From assembly GCF_902706295.1 (NCBI RefSeq), contig NZ_CACSJJ010000006.1:145511-209510 (forward strand): 64,000 nucleotides of DNA, in the 5' to 3' direction. The position numbers were made by a program, and so were the translations under genes. The DNA is from Arthrobacter sp. 18067. Lineage in GTDB: Bacteria; Actinomycetota; Actinomycetes; Actinomycetales; Micrococcaceae. Positions within the stretch are counted from its first letter, which is position 1; each line of letters begins with the position of its first letter. Below, piece after piece: positions 8,540-17,199 of this stretch. Under the pieces are notes generated by a model, which saw nothing but the letters and a program-made list of their open reading frames with translations, did not search any database and was not told the origin of the DNA.

Positions 8540-9310
8540 TTGAAGGAATCGGCCAAGAGCCGTGCCACGTTCATGCTGCTGGCGGGCCTCGCACGCCCGT
8601 TGATGAACATCCTGATGGCCAAGAAGTGGGAAGGGATCGAGAACCTTCCACCCGGCGGTTTCATCGCTGTGCCGAACCATTGCACAGAGATCGATCCCAT
8701 CGTGATCGGACACATGGTGTACAACCAGAAGCGTCCGCCGCACTTCCTGGCGAAGACCGGACTCTTCAAGGTCCCTGTCCTGGGAGCCCTGCTTCATGCC
8801 ACCCGGCAGATTCCGGTTGAACGCTCGACGGCGGGAGCGAACCGCTCGCTTCAAGTCGCCAAAGAGGTGGTGGATGCCGGCGGTGCCATCATCATCTATC
8901 CCGAGGGAACCCTGACCCGCGATCCCGATCTTTGGCCTATGAAGGGACACACCGGGGCTGCCCGGCTTGCCCTGCAAACGGGTGCTCCGGTGGTGCCTAT
9001 GGCGCACTGGGGTGCCCACGAAGTCTTCCCGCGCTATGCCAAGCGTTTTCACGTTTTCCCGCGCAAAACGGTACGCGTCCTGATCGGGAAACCAGTGGAC
9101 CTCAGCGCCTTCAGCGACCGGCCGATGGACCGTGCCACCCTGACCGAGGCCACCGAAGTCATCATGGAAGCCATCACCGGACTTCTGGCCACGCTTCGCA
9201 ATGAGGCCGCTCCAGCTGAACGCTGGGATCCTGCTGTTCACAAACAGTCCAAGCACGGCCGCTTCGTTGAGCGCGGATCAGACGCACCGGAACCTGAGGA
9301 AGGTAAATGA
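8540..9310 (+). CDS. plsC: 1-acyl-sn-glycerol-3-phosphate acyltransferase
   Basis: A 256-residue membrane-associated acyltransferase that makes phosphatidic acid from lysophosphatidic acid. The HX4D catalytic box is NHCTEID and the substrate motif is YPEGTLTRD. The hydrophobic N terminus suits membrane association. I place the start at TTG 8540, preceded by GGGGGA, 11 bases after the murA stop; ATG 8573 is an alternative with no ribosome binding site. The stop overlaps gpsA as ATGA, so acyl-glycerol formation is coupled to glycerol-3-phosphate supply. Confidence 0.88.
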   Translation: MKESAKSRATFMLLAGLARPLMNILMAKKWEGIENLPPGGFIAVPNHCTEIDPIVIGHMVYNQKRPPHFLAKTGLFKVPVLGALLHATRQIPVERSTAGANRSLQVAKEVVDAGGAIIIYPEGTLTRDPDLWPMKGHTGAARLALQTGAPVVPMAHWGAHEVFPRYAKRFHVFPRKTVRVLIGKPVDLSAFSDRPMDRATLTEATEVIMEAITGLLATLRNEAAPAERWDPAVHKQSKHGRFVERGSDAPEPEEGK

Positions 9311-10359
9311 CCATTCTCCAAAGCACTGTCCATGCGCCGGACGTTGTGGCGGTTTTGGGTGCCGGATCATGGGGCACCACGTTTGCCAAGATCCTGGCGG
9401 ACGCTGCAGCGGCTACGGGTACCGAACGCAGCATCCGGATCTGGGGCCGCCGCGCAGAAGTCGTGGAGCAGATCAATTCCCAGCATCGCAACGAGCAGTA
9501 CTTGAAAGACATCGAGCTTCCTGGCTCGGTCTCCGCATCCACGGATGTGGCGGAGGTCCTCAAGGACGCCACCTTGGTGGTCCTGGCGGTGCCGGCCCAA
9601 TCACTGCGGCCGCAACTGGGTGAGTGGAAGCCGTTGCTGGCCCCCGATGCCGTGGTCGTGTCCCTGATGAAGGGCTTGGAACTGGGAACTGACGCCCGGA
9701 TGAGTGAAGTCATTGCGCAGGAGCTGGGGCTTCCAGCCTCCCGGGTAGCAGTGGTTTCAGGCCCCAACCTTGCGATGGAGATCGCCCGGGAGCAACCAAC
9801 CGCTTCCGTGGTTGCCTGCAGCGACGCCGAAACGGCCGCTGCAATTGCCCTGTGCTGCACAGCCCCCTATTTCCGTCCATACACCAGCACAGACGTGGTG
9901 GGTGTTGAGATCGGCGGGATCGTCAAGAATGTGATCGCGCTTGCCGTGGGCATTTGCGAGGGCCGGCAAATGGGTGACAACACCAAGGCTTCGGTGATTA
10001 CGCGAGGACTCGCTGAGACCTCCCGGCTTGCGCTTGCTCTTGGCGGAGAAGCCCACACCATGGCCGGCCTTGCCGGACTTGGCGACTTGGTGGCCACGTG
10101 TTCGTCAGCACTGTCCCGCAACCACGCCGCAGGCCGTTTGCTCGGCGAGGGACTCAGCCTGGAGCAGGTGGCGGAACAGATGACGCAGACCGCCGAAGGC
10201 ATCAAATCCGGCCCCGCCGTGCATGAGTTGGCTGGCAAACTGAACGTTGAAATGCCTATCACAGCGGCCGTAGTAGCGGTGCTTGAAGGCAGAATGTCCG
10301 TTGATGACCTGGGACCACGACTGCTGGCCCGGGCCCTGAAGTCCGAAGGCGACTACTGA
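9307..10359 (+). CDS. gpsA: Glycerol-3-phosphate dehydrogenase [NAD(P)+]
   Basis: GpsA reduces dihydroxyacetone phosphate to sn-glycerol-3-phosphate, the backbone of phospholipids. The 350-residue protein begins its Rossmann fold with GAGSWGTTFAK, and later has GPNLAMEIAREQPTA and the C-terminal domain segment GLAGLGDLVATC. The ATG at 9307 overlaps the plsC stop, and its own stop overlaps the ddl start by one base (TGATG), so all three genes form a coupled chain. Confidence 0.95.
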   Translation: MTILQSTVHAPDVVAVLGAGSWGTTFAKILADAAAATGTERSIRIWGRRAEVVEQINSQHRNEQYLKDIELPGSVSASTDVAEVLKDATLVVLAVPAQSLRPQLGEWKPLLAPDAVVVSLMKGLELGTDARMSEVIAQELGLPASRVAVVSGPNLAMEIAREQPTASVVACSDAETAAAIALCCTAPYFRPYTSTDVVGVEIGGIVKNVIALAVGICEGRQMGDNTKASVITRGLAETSRLALALGGEAHTMAGLAGLGDLVATCSSALSRNHAAGRLLGEGLSLEQVAEQMTQTAEGIKSGPAVHELAGKLNVEMPITAAVVAVLEGRMSVDDLGPRLLARALKSEGDY

Positions 10360-11492
10360 TGGTGACAGATAACTCCACCCCTGCGGGCCGCCCCCGCGTA
10401 GCAATTCTCTTTGGAGGTCGCTCCAGCGAACACGCCGTCAGCTGCGTCACTGCGGCCGGTGTCATGGGAGCCATCGATAAGGACAAATACGAGGTCATAC
10501 CCATTGGAATCGCCAAGTCGGGACAATGGGTGCTTGCTTCCGGAGATACCAGCCAGTGGTCGTTGAGTTCCACAGCGCTTCCCGAGGTGGCGCCTTCGGG
10601 CAGGACGGTCACCCTGGCCGAAGTGGGTGGCGAACACCAGCTCATCGTGACCGAGCCCAATGCCGTTCCGCAGGAGCTGGGTTCCGTGGACGTTGTGTTT
10701 CCCCTCCTGCATGGGCCCTGGGGAGAAGACGGAACCATCCAAGGCCTTCTGGAACTCTCCGATACCCGCTATGTGGGCGCCGGCGTTTTGGCCTCGGCTG
10801 TTGGCATGGACAAGCATTTCATGAAGGTGGTATTCGAATCTGCCGGCCTGGGCGTTGGACCGTACATTGCCGTCACGGACCGCGAATGGCTGACCGATGC
10901 GGAGGCCGTCCGGAAGCGTGTCGACAAGCTCGGGTTCCCCGTCTTCGTCAAGCCGGCCCGTGCAGGGTCGTCCATGGGAATCTCCAAGGTGGATTCCATG
11001 GAGGGTCTTGACGCAGCAATCGAAGAAGCCCGCCGCCATGACCTGAAGCTGGTCATCGAAGCCGGAATTGTTGGCCGCGAGATTGAATGCGCAGTGCTCC
11101 AAGGACGCGGCACGGAGACGCCGCGGACCTCAATGCCCGGTGAAATTGCGGTGGCTGCCGGAGAGCACCAGTTCTATGACTTCGCCGCCAAGTACGTGGA
11201 GGACGGCGCCGCAGCGCTGAGCTGCCCGGCCGACATGCCGGACGAAGCGATCAGCCGTGTGCGCGAACTTGCAGCCGTGGCCTTCGACGCCGTGGGAGCA
11301 GAAGGCCTGAGCCGGGTGGACTTCTTCTACACCCCTGCCGGTGAACTGATCATCAATGAGATCAATACCATGCCGGGCTTCACGCCCAAGAGTATGTACC
11401 CGCAAATGTGGGCGGCATCAGGCCTCGCCTACGGCGAGTTGATCGACGAACTGATTCATTTGGCGCTGACCCGCAAAACGGGCCTCCGCTAG
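10359..11492 (+). CDS. ddl: D-alanine--D-alanine ligase
   Basis: An ATP-grasp ligase that joins two D-alanines for the peptidoglycan stem peptide. The 377-residue protein has the N-terminal signature FGGRSSEHAVSC, the central KPARAGSSMGISKV loop and the metal-binding C-terminal INEINTMPGFTPKSMYP. It is the last gene of the murA-plsC-gpsA-ddl run, and the convergent DUF3515 gene ends 27 bases beyond it. Confidence 0.95.
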   Translation: MVTDNSTPAGRPRVAILFGGRSSEHAVSCVTAAGVMGAIDKDKYEVIPIGIAKSGQWVLASGDTSQWSLSSTALPEVAPSGRTVTLAEVGGEHQLIVTEPNAVPQELGSVDVVFPLLHGPWGEDGTIQGLLELSDTRYVGAGVLASAVGMDKHFMKVVFESAGLGVGPYIAVTDREWLTDAEAVRKRVDKLGFPVFVKPARAGSSMGISKVDSMEGLDAAIEEARRHDLKLVIEAGIVGREIECAVLQGRGTETPRTSMPGEIAVAAGEHQFYDFAAKYVEDGAAALSCPADMPDEAISRVRELAAVAFDAVGAEGLSRVDFFYTPAGELIINEINTMPGFTPKSMYPQMWAASGLAYGELIDELIHLALTRKTGLR

Positions 11493-11518
11493 CTGCCGGG
11501 CGGCCTGCGGAACTGCCG

Positions 11519-12028
11519 CTACTTGCTGGTGGGCAGGTTCTGCAGGTCTTCCTGGCCTACGCACTTTCCAGTGGCCTTGATCTTGCCCACTGCTGCTGCG
11601 AGTTCGGTCAGGACTGTTGCGGAACTGATGTTGGCCGCCTCCAGCTTGACCGGATCAATCAGGATCTCGGTGGCCGGCTCGCGGCCGAAAGTGGTCAGGG
11701 TGTAGACGGGATCGCCTTCCTTGATGACCCAGTCGATGTCATTGACACTTACGCAACGGTCCGTGGTTGGTCCTGGAACGTTCACACCGCACCGGAGGAT
11801 GACCTGAGAAGGGTCACCCCATGCCGCAGTGGCCTGGCTGTTGGTCTTGCGGAGTGCTGCATCGCCGATCTGGTCCGGCAGGGCGACCATCATGGGGGCA
11901 CAAGCAGGATTGGCGGCGTCTGCCGCAGCCGTGACGTCAACTGCGGGTGAACAAGCCGACAAAGCGAGGACGGAAGCTGAGGCCAGGCAAACAGCCAGCG
12001 CAGTCCGGCGAAGGGTCTTTTGATGCAT
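11519..12028 (-). CDS. DUF3515 family lipoprotein
   Basis: A 169-residue exported protein. The N terminus has Arg-Arg, a hydrophobic stretch and the lipobox LSAC, so it should be cut before the cysteine and lipid-anchored outside the membrane. The mature part matches the actinobacterial DUF3515 family, which is commonly found beside ddl and thiL; its function is unknown. The location suggests a link with the envelope, but that is only context. TAGGCT lies exactly six bases before the ATG, so the mRNA is probably leaderless. Confidence 0.85.
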   Translation of the reverse strand: MHQKTLRRTALAVCLASASVLALSACSPAVDVTAAADAANPACAPMMVALPDQIGDAALRKTNSQATAAWGDPSQVILRCGVNVPGPTTDRCVSVNDIDWVIKEGDPVYTLTTFGREPATEILIDPVKLEAANISSATVLTELAAAVGKIKATGKCVGQEDLQNLPTSK

Positions 12029-12034
12029 CCATCC

Positions 12035-12040
12035 AGCCTA
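12035..12040 (-). promoter_or_regulatory. -10 element of the DUF3515 gene, leaderless type
   Basis: On the minus strand TAGGCT is followed by six bases and the ATG at 12028. No convincing -35 is visible at the expected distance. Confidence 0.45.
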
Positions 12041-12146
12041 TCCCGCGGGCACTGCCCACCGGATTTCGTGTATCCGTGGTCACATTGCCGTTCCTCCGCT
12101 GGAGATGGGCCGCGGCGTTATTCTGTCAGTGGATCGCGATAGCGTA

Positions 12147-12242
12147 GTGAAGTGCCCGGAGAACAGATGAGTGAAGTGCCCGGAGAACAGATGAGTGCAG
12201 TGCCCGAACAACAGATGAGTGCAGTGCCAGCAGAACAGTTAA
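12147..12242 (+). repeat. Four 24-bp tandem repeats at the thiL start
   Basis: Four direct 24-bp copies start at 12147, 12171, 12195 and 12219. The first two are identical, the third differs slightly and the fourth is the most divergent. Copies 1 and 2 each carry GGAGA four bases before an in-frame ATG, so the unit duplicates a translation start. In the thiL frame the unit encodes eight residues of the type VPGEQMSA. The gradual divergence suggests stepwise slippage or unequal duplication. Confidence 0.95.
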
Positions 12243-13237
12243 CCGTCCAAGACCTTTCGGAATCCGAGCTCCTTGCCAGGATCTTTCCGCGCCTGAACCG
12301 CAGTCCCGGCATCCTGTTGGGACCGGGGGACGATGCTGCCCTGATTGCGGCCCCGGACGGCCGAACGCTGATCTCCATCGATACCCAAACCCAGGACCAG
12401 GACTTCAGGCTGGAGTGGAGCAACGGTTACCGGACCACCGGGTTCGACGTCGGCTGGAAGGCTGCAGCCCAAAACCTCAGTGACATCAATGCCATGGGCG
12501 GCAGCGCCACGTCCCTGGTAGTGAGCCTGACCATGCCACCGTCTACACCGGTGGAATGGGTAGAGGCCTTCGCTGATGGCCTCACGGCGGCGATTATTGG
12601 CTTGGGCGCCCCTGATTGCTCTGTCGCCGGGGGAGACCTCGGACGGGGCCGTGAACTCGCAGTGACTGTGGCTGTCGTCGGAACACTGGGCGGAATGGCG
12701 CCGGTGCTGAGGTCCGGGGCCACGCCGGGTGACGTCGTTGCGGTCGCGGGGACCTTGGGGCGGGCAGGGGCCGGCTGGGCGCTGCTGGAGAGCAACGTTC
12801 CCTTGGACAGCCTGACGCCGGAGCTGCGGGGATTGGTGGACAACCAGTGCCGTCCGCAGCCACCACTTGAAGCCGGACCACTGGCTGCGCAAGGCGGTGC
12901 CACCGCTATGTTGGATATTTCCGACGGGCTGCTCCGCGACGGCAGCAGGTTGGCCGCGGCCAGTCACGTGATCCTGGATTTTGATCCGGGGGCCTTAAAG
13001 ATCCACGCGCTGCCCTTGGAACCGGCAGCTGCATTGCTGGGCCGGGACGCTATGCCCTGGGTTCTCGGCGGGGGAGAGGACCATGGATTGCTAGCTACGT
13101 TCCCAGCCGGAATTCAGCTGCCGCGTGGGTTCACTGCGATAGGCTCAGTTCAAGCCGTTGTCGAGCCGCCAGGCAGCGGCGTCCGGATTGCCGGGCAAGC
13201 TGCTGACACCGTTGGATGGGATCACTTTGCAGACTAA
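12167..13237 (+). CDS. thiL: Thiamine-monophosphate kinase
   Basis: ThiL phosphorylates thiamine monophosphate to the active cofactor thiamine diphosphate. The core has GPGDDAA near the N terminus, the SDINAMGG segment and SVAGGDLGRG, typical of the PurM-like ATP-binding fold. Three in-frame ATG codons (12167, 12191, 12215) lie in a 24-bp tandem repeat, and the first two have their own GGAGA, so the exact start is ambiguous; I use the first. The family domain begins only at SESELLARIFP, so the repeat adds a dispensable-looking Gln-rich leader. The DAK2 gene follows with a short overlap. Confidence 0.9.
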   Translation: MSEVPGEQMSAVPEQQMSAVPAEQLTVQDLSESELLARIFPRLNRSPGILLGPGDDAALIAAPDGRTLISIDTQTQDQDFRLEWSNGYRTTGFDVGWKAAAQNLSDINAMGGSATSLVVSLTMPPSTPVEWVEAFADGLTAAIIGLGAPDCSVAGGDLGRGRELAVTVAVVGTLGGMAPVLRSGATPGDVVAVAGTLGRAGAGWALLESNVPLDSLTPELRGLVDNQCRPQPPLEAGPLAAQGGATAMLDISDGLLRDGSRLAAASHVILDFDPGALKIHALPLEPAAALLGRDAMPWVLGGGEDHGLLATFPAGIQLPRGFTAIGSVQAVVEPPGSGVRIAGQAADTVGWDHFAD

Positions 13238-14318
13238 GATCGCCGCGAATGCGCACGCCATGAGACGTTGGCTCGGCAAGGCGGAGGTGGTTCTCGGCAA
13301 CCACAGCGACCGCCTCAACGCGATCAACATCTTCCCCGTGGCTGACGGTGACACCGGCACCAACCTGTATCTCACGGTTCGGGCGGCTGTGTCCGCCCTT
13401 GACGGCCCGGCGCCGGACACGAGCGAAACCGGAAACGACGTCGGCGCGGTTTTGTCGCGTGCCGGGCAGGCAGCCATGGAGCAGGCCCGGGGAAACTCGG
13501 GCACTCTCTTTGCTGTCTTCCTGTGTGCCGCCGCTGAGCCGTTGGCCGGCAAATCACGCCTTAGCGCGCCCCTTCTCGCCACTGCCCTGAACAGGGCCCA
13601 GATCCGGGCCTGGTCCGCGTTGAGCGAACCGGTAGCCGGGACCATGCTTTCGGTCCTGGAGGCAGCTGCGCATGCGGCACAGGCCGTGGACGCTTCCCAT
13701 AACGCCGACGACAGCAACCATGCACTGGGCCTGGCACTCGATGCCGTAGTGGAAGCTGCCTTCCAGGCCGTGGTCCGCACCGAGGACGAACTCGCACAAC
13801 TGCACGAAGCCCACGTGGTTGATGCCGGCGGCGTGGGCATGCTGCTGGTCCTTGACTGCCTCCGGTCAGCCGTCCTCGGTGAGGAGCTCCAGGACGAACT
13901 CCTGGACGGCCTCCATGGCTACAAACTGCAGGATCCCCACATCCATGAGCACATGCCGGCCGATGACGGCGTGGAAGTGATGTGCACCATTAACCTCTCG
14001 CCGTTGAATGCAGCTATTTTGCGGCAACGGCTGGATGAGATGGGCGATTCGGTCATCATGAGCCAGGTGGGCGGTGCTCAAAACCAGGATGATGACGACG
14101 ACGAATCGACAGTGGAAGCCAGCTACCGGTGGCGGGTCCATGTCCACGTCCCTGACCCGGAGCCGGCAGTAGCCCTTATCCGCTCGCTGGGCGAGCCCAC
14201 GGACATCGCCGTCAGCCAGTTGGCCCTGGCCCGCGGCAACATGCTGGAATCGGCTGAAGAGGATCCTGCCAAAGGTCAAGAGCCCAGCATTACAGGCCAG
14301 TCACGGCATGATTACTGA
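13227..14318 (+). CDS. DAK2-domain protein, short FakA-like
   Basis: A 363-residue protein with the DhaL/DAK2 nucleotide-binding domain: NIFPVADGDTGTN and QARGNSGTL. FakA homologues phosphorylate fatty acids held by FakB. Those proteins usually have about 550 residues in three parts. Here the first domain and a middle domain (ending VALIRSLGEPTDI) are present, then the protein stops, so the C-terminal third appears absent. An Asp/Glu-rich loop lies near QDDDDDEST. The start is uncertain: TTG 13227 has GGATGGGA just upstream, and TTG 13212 or ATG 13260 are alternatives. It sits between thiL and recG and overlaps recG by 11 bases. Confidence 0.75.
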   Translation: MQTKIAANAHAMRRWLGKAEVVLGNHSDRLNAINIFPVADGDTGTNLYLTVRAAVSALDGPAPDTSETGNDVGAVLSRAGQAAMEQARGNSGTLFAVFLCAAAEPLAGKSRLSAPLLATALNRAQIRAWSALSEPVAGTMLSVLEAAAHAAQAVDASHNADDSNHALGLALDAVVEAAFQAVVRTEDELAQLHEAHVVDAGGVGMLLVLDCLRSAVLGEELQDELLDGLHGYKLQDPHIHEHMPADDGVEVMCTINLSPLNAAILRQRLDEMGDSVIMSQVGGAQNQDDDDDESTVEASYRWRVHVHVPDPEPAVALIRSLGEPTDIAVSQLALARGNMLESAEEDPAKGQEPSITGQSRHDY

Positions 14319-16563
14319 GCTGGAACTACCCCTCGAGCGGAGAATCGGTAAGCGGTCGGCAGCAGTCATCGAAAAGCACCTGGGTCTCAAAACCACAGGT
14401 GCCCTGCTGAACTACTTTCCGCGCCGTTATCTGAGCCGCGGTGAGCTGACCCCCATCAGCAATCTGCCACTGGATGAAGAAGTCACCCTCATCGCACGTG
14501 TCCTGTCCAACAGTACGCGCCAGATGCGGGCCCGCCGTGGTTCCATCACGGACGTGGTGGTGACGGACGAGGCTGGAGGCAGCGGCGTTCCAGGTACTTT
14601 GAAAGTCAGCTTCTTCAATGGGTTCCGGGCCAAGGCAGAACTCCTTGCCGGCCGCCGGGCAATGTTCTCTGGCAAGGTAAGCCGCTATGGCGGTGCGCTG
14701 GGCCTGACCAACCCGGACTTCCTGCTGCTGGACGAGGATCCCGGGGCGGAAGGCTCCATGGACCCCGAAAAGCTGGCAGCGATGCCCATCCCGGTCTATC
14801 CGGCAACGGCCAAGGTGACCAGTTGGTCCATCCACAAAGTGATTACTGCCCTGCTCCAGACCATGGACCTTGATGCATTGGAGGATCCACTTCCGGCAAG
14901 CATCGTCCAGAGGGACAGGTTGCTCAGCGTCGCTGAGGCTTACCGCTTGATCCATTCACCTGAGACCTCCAAGGATTGGCAGCGGGCCCAGGAGCGCTTT
15001 CGGTACCAGGAAGCCCTCGTGCTGCAAACGGCCTTGGCCCGCCGACGCGCCCAGCTTGCGGCGGAGGAAGCCACCGCACGACGACCCAGGGCGGGTGGGT
15101 TGCTCAGCAAGTTTGATCAAAATCTGCCCTTTACGCTGACCGCCGGCCAATCCGCCGTCGGAAAGACCCTTGCTGAAGAACTCGCCCGGGACACACCCAT
15201 GAACCGGCTGCTGCAGGGCGAAGTGGGTTCCGGCAAGACCATCGTTGCTTTGCGCGCCATGTTGCAGGTGGTTGACGCTGGCGGCCAGGCTGCGCTCCTG
15301 GCGCCCACTGAGGTGCTGGCGGCCCAACACTTCCACTCCATCCGCAGGACTTTGGGGTCGTTGGCGGGCGATCATGTTTTCGGGGGCGCAGGGATGCTCG
15401 GCGGGGACTCGTCGCCGGACTCCGTGCAGGTCACACTCTTGACGGGCTCCATGCCCACGGCGGCGCGCAAGCAGGCAATGTTGGACGCTGCCTCGGGTAA
15501 TGCCGGAATCGTGATCGGCACCCACGCTTTGCTGAGCGACAAAACGAGCTTCCAGGACCTCGGCTTGATCGTGGTTGATGAACAACACCGTTTCGGCGTG
15601 GAGCAACGTGACGCCCTCCGGGCCAAGGCGCAGCGGCCGCCCCACCTGCTGGTCATGACTGCCACCCCTATTCCGCGCACCGTGGCGATGACGGTTTTTG
15701 GTGACCTTGAGACCTCCATCCTCGATGAGCTTCCCGCCGGCCGGGCGCCAATTTCCACGCACGTGGTGGGACTGGTGGAGAATCCCGGCTGGGTGGACCG
15801 TATTTGGAAGCGGTCGCGCGAAGAAGTTGAATCAGGCCATCAGGTGTACGTGGTGTGTCCCAAAATTGGAGACGACGACGACGGCGACTTCAGCCCGGGC
15901 GAAGCGGAACCCAGCGACGCCGACCTTGCAGATGAAGGGTCGGCGCGGGAGTTGGCGTCGGTGACGGCCGTCGTCGAAAGCCTGCTGCAGGAGCCGGCCC
16001 TGGCGGGTGTTCCCGTAGCTCCGCTCCATGGCCGGCAGGACGCGCAAGTGAAGTCCGAGACCATGGCATCGTTCGCAGCCAACCAGACCAAGGTGCTCGT
16101 TTCCACCACTGTCATCGAGGTGGGTGTGGATGTCCATAACGCCACCTTGATGGTGATCCTGGACGCCGATCGCTTTGGAATTTCGCAACTTCACCAGCTC
16201 CGCGGCCGGGTGGGCCGTGGAGGACTGCCGGGTACTTGCCTGTTGGTCACCACGCTGGAACCCGGACACCCGAGCCGCCGGCGGCTTGAGGCAGTTGCCT
16301 CGACCACTGACGGCTTTGAACTCTCGCAGGAAGACTTGAAGCTCCGCCGCGAAGGCGACATCCTGGGTGCCTCGCAATCCGGTGGCCGCTCCACGCTGAA
16401 GTTGCTCCGTGTCCTTGACCACGAGGACATCATTGCCCGCGCGCGTACAGATGCACAAAGCCTTGTGGCAGAGGACCCATCCCTGCAGCACCAGCCGGCA
16501 CTCGCTGCGGCAATTGACGAATACTTGAACCCCGAAAAGGAGGCGTTCCTTGAACGCGGTTAG
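14308..16563 (+). CDS. recG: ATP-dependent DNA helicase RecG
   Basis: A 751-residue superfamily 2 helicase that regresses stalled forks and processes Holliday junctions. The N-terminal wedge and OB-fold region is followed by Walker A GEVGSGKT (about residue 303), the DEQH box in VVDEQHRFGVEQR, motif III MTATPIPRT and motif VI LRGRVGRGG. Length is a little above E. coli RecG. The ATG at 14308 lies inside the end of the preceding gene. An acidic insert (GDDDDGDFSPG) lies between motifs III and IV. Confidence 0.94.
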   Translation: MITELELPLERRIGKRSAAVIEKHLGLKTTGALLNYFPRRYLSRGELTPISNLPLDEEVTLIARVLSNSTRQMRARRGSITDVVVTDEAGGSGVPGTLKVSFFNGFRAKAELLAGRRAMFSGKVSRYGGALGLTNPDFLLLDEDPGAEGSMDPEKLAAMPIPVYPATAKVTSWSIHKVITALLQTMDLDALEDPLPASIVQRDRLLSVAEAYRLIHSPETSKDWQRAQERFRYQEALVLQTALARRRAQLAAEEATARRPRAGGLLSKFDQNLPFTLTAGQSAVGKTLAEELARDTPMNRLLQGEVGSGKTIVALRAMLQVVDAGGQAALLAPTEVLAAQHFHSIRRTLGSLAGDHVFGGAGMLGGDSSPDSVQVTLLTGSMPTAARKQAMLDAASGNAGIVIGTHALLSDKTSFQDLGLIVVDEQHRFGVEQRDALRAKAQRPPHLLVMTATPIPRTVAMTVFGDLETSILDELPAGRAPISTHVVGLVENPGWVDRIWKRSREEVESGHQVYVVCPKIGDDDDGDFSPGEAEPSDADLADEGSARELASVTAVVESLLQEPALAGVPVAPLHGRQDAQVKSETMASFAANQTKVLVSTTVIEVGVDVHNATLMVILDADRFGISQLHQLRGRVGRGGLPGTCLLVTTLEPGHPSRRRLEAVASTTDGFELSQEDLKLRREGDILGASQSGGRSTLKLLRVLDHEDIIARARTDAQSLVAEDPSLQHQPALAAAIDEYLNPEKEAFLERG

Positions 16564-16614
16564 ACATCCAAGGGCCGGCCACAGCCGCGTAGCGTCCATT
16601 CATGGCGTGCGCCT

Positions 16615-17181
16615 GTGAGCCGGATTATTGCCGGTGTGGGCGGCGGAAACCCGCTCACCAGCGTCCCCGGAACCGCTACGCGGCCCACCACGGACCGGGT
16701 CAAGGAAGCGCTGTTTTCCCGTTTGGAATCCTTGGCGGTCATTGACGACGCCCGGGTCCTGGACCTCTATGCGGGCTCTGGTGCCTTGGGGATTGAAAGC
16801 GCCAGCCGGGGTGCCCGCACCGTGGATCTCGTGGAGTTCGATGCCAAAGCAAGCGACGTGTGCCAGCGCAATGCGGACTTGGTCAACCAGCTTTTGGACG
16901 TCAGGAAGGTCTCGGTCCACCGCTCCAAGGTGGAGTCCTTCCTGGAACGCGCGGGGGACACTGACGTGTGGGATCTTGTCTTCCTTGATCCGCCCTACCC
17001 CCTGGAGGAACCAGCCTTGAGTGCGGTGCTCGCAAAATTGGCGCCCCACATGGATGAGGGCGCTGTCATTGTGGTGGAACGAAGTTCACGGAGCCCTGAA
17101 CCAGCGTGGCCTGAGTCCTTGGAATGCTTCGCGGACAAGAAGTATGGCGAGACCAAACTCTGGTTCGCTGAACCGGCCTGA
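16615..17181 (+). CDS. rsmD: 16S rRNA (guanine966-N2)-methyltransferase
   Basis: A 188-residue SAM-dependent methyltransferase that modifies G966 of 16S rRNA. It begins SRIIAGVGGG and has the RsmD signature RPTTDRVKEALFS, the SAM motif LDLYAGSGALGIE and the catalytic DPPY in FLDPPYPL. The GTG at 16615 is the only good in-frame start and has a weak ribosome binding site. It follows recG, and rsmD-coaD adjacency is common in bacteria; here coaD is separated from it by two minus-strand genes. Confidence 0.92.
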   Translation: MSRIIAGVGGGNPLTSVPGTATRPTTDRVKEALFSRLESLAVIDDARVLDLYAGSGALGIESASRGARTVDLVEFDAKASDVCQRNADLVNQLLDVRKVSVHRSKVESFLERAGDTDVWDLVFLDPPYPLEEPALSAVLAKLAPHMDEGAVIVVERSSRSPEPAWPESLECFADKKYGETKLWFAEPA

Positions 17182-17199
17182 CAGGACGAAGCCGCCCCG

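Noticed and set aside
10353..11102. A 249-codon minus-strand frame opposite ddl
   Set aside because: It is fully antisense to a clear D-Ala-D-Ala ligase and has no domain or initiation signal.
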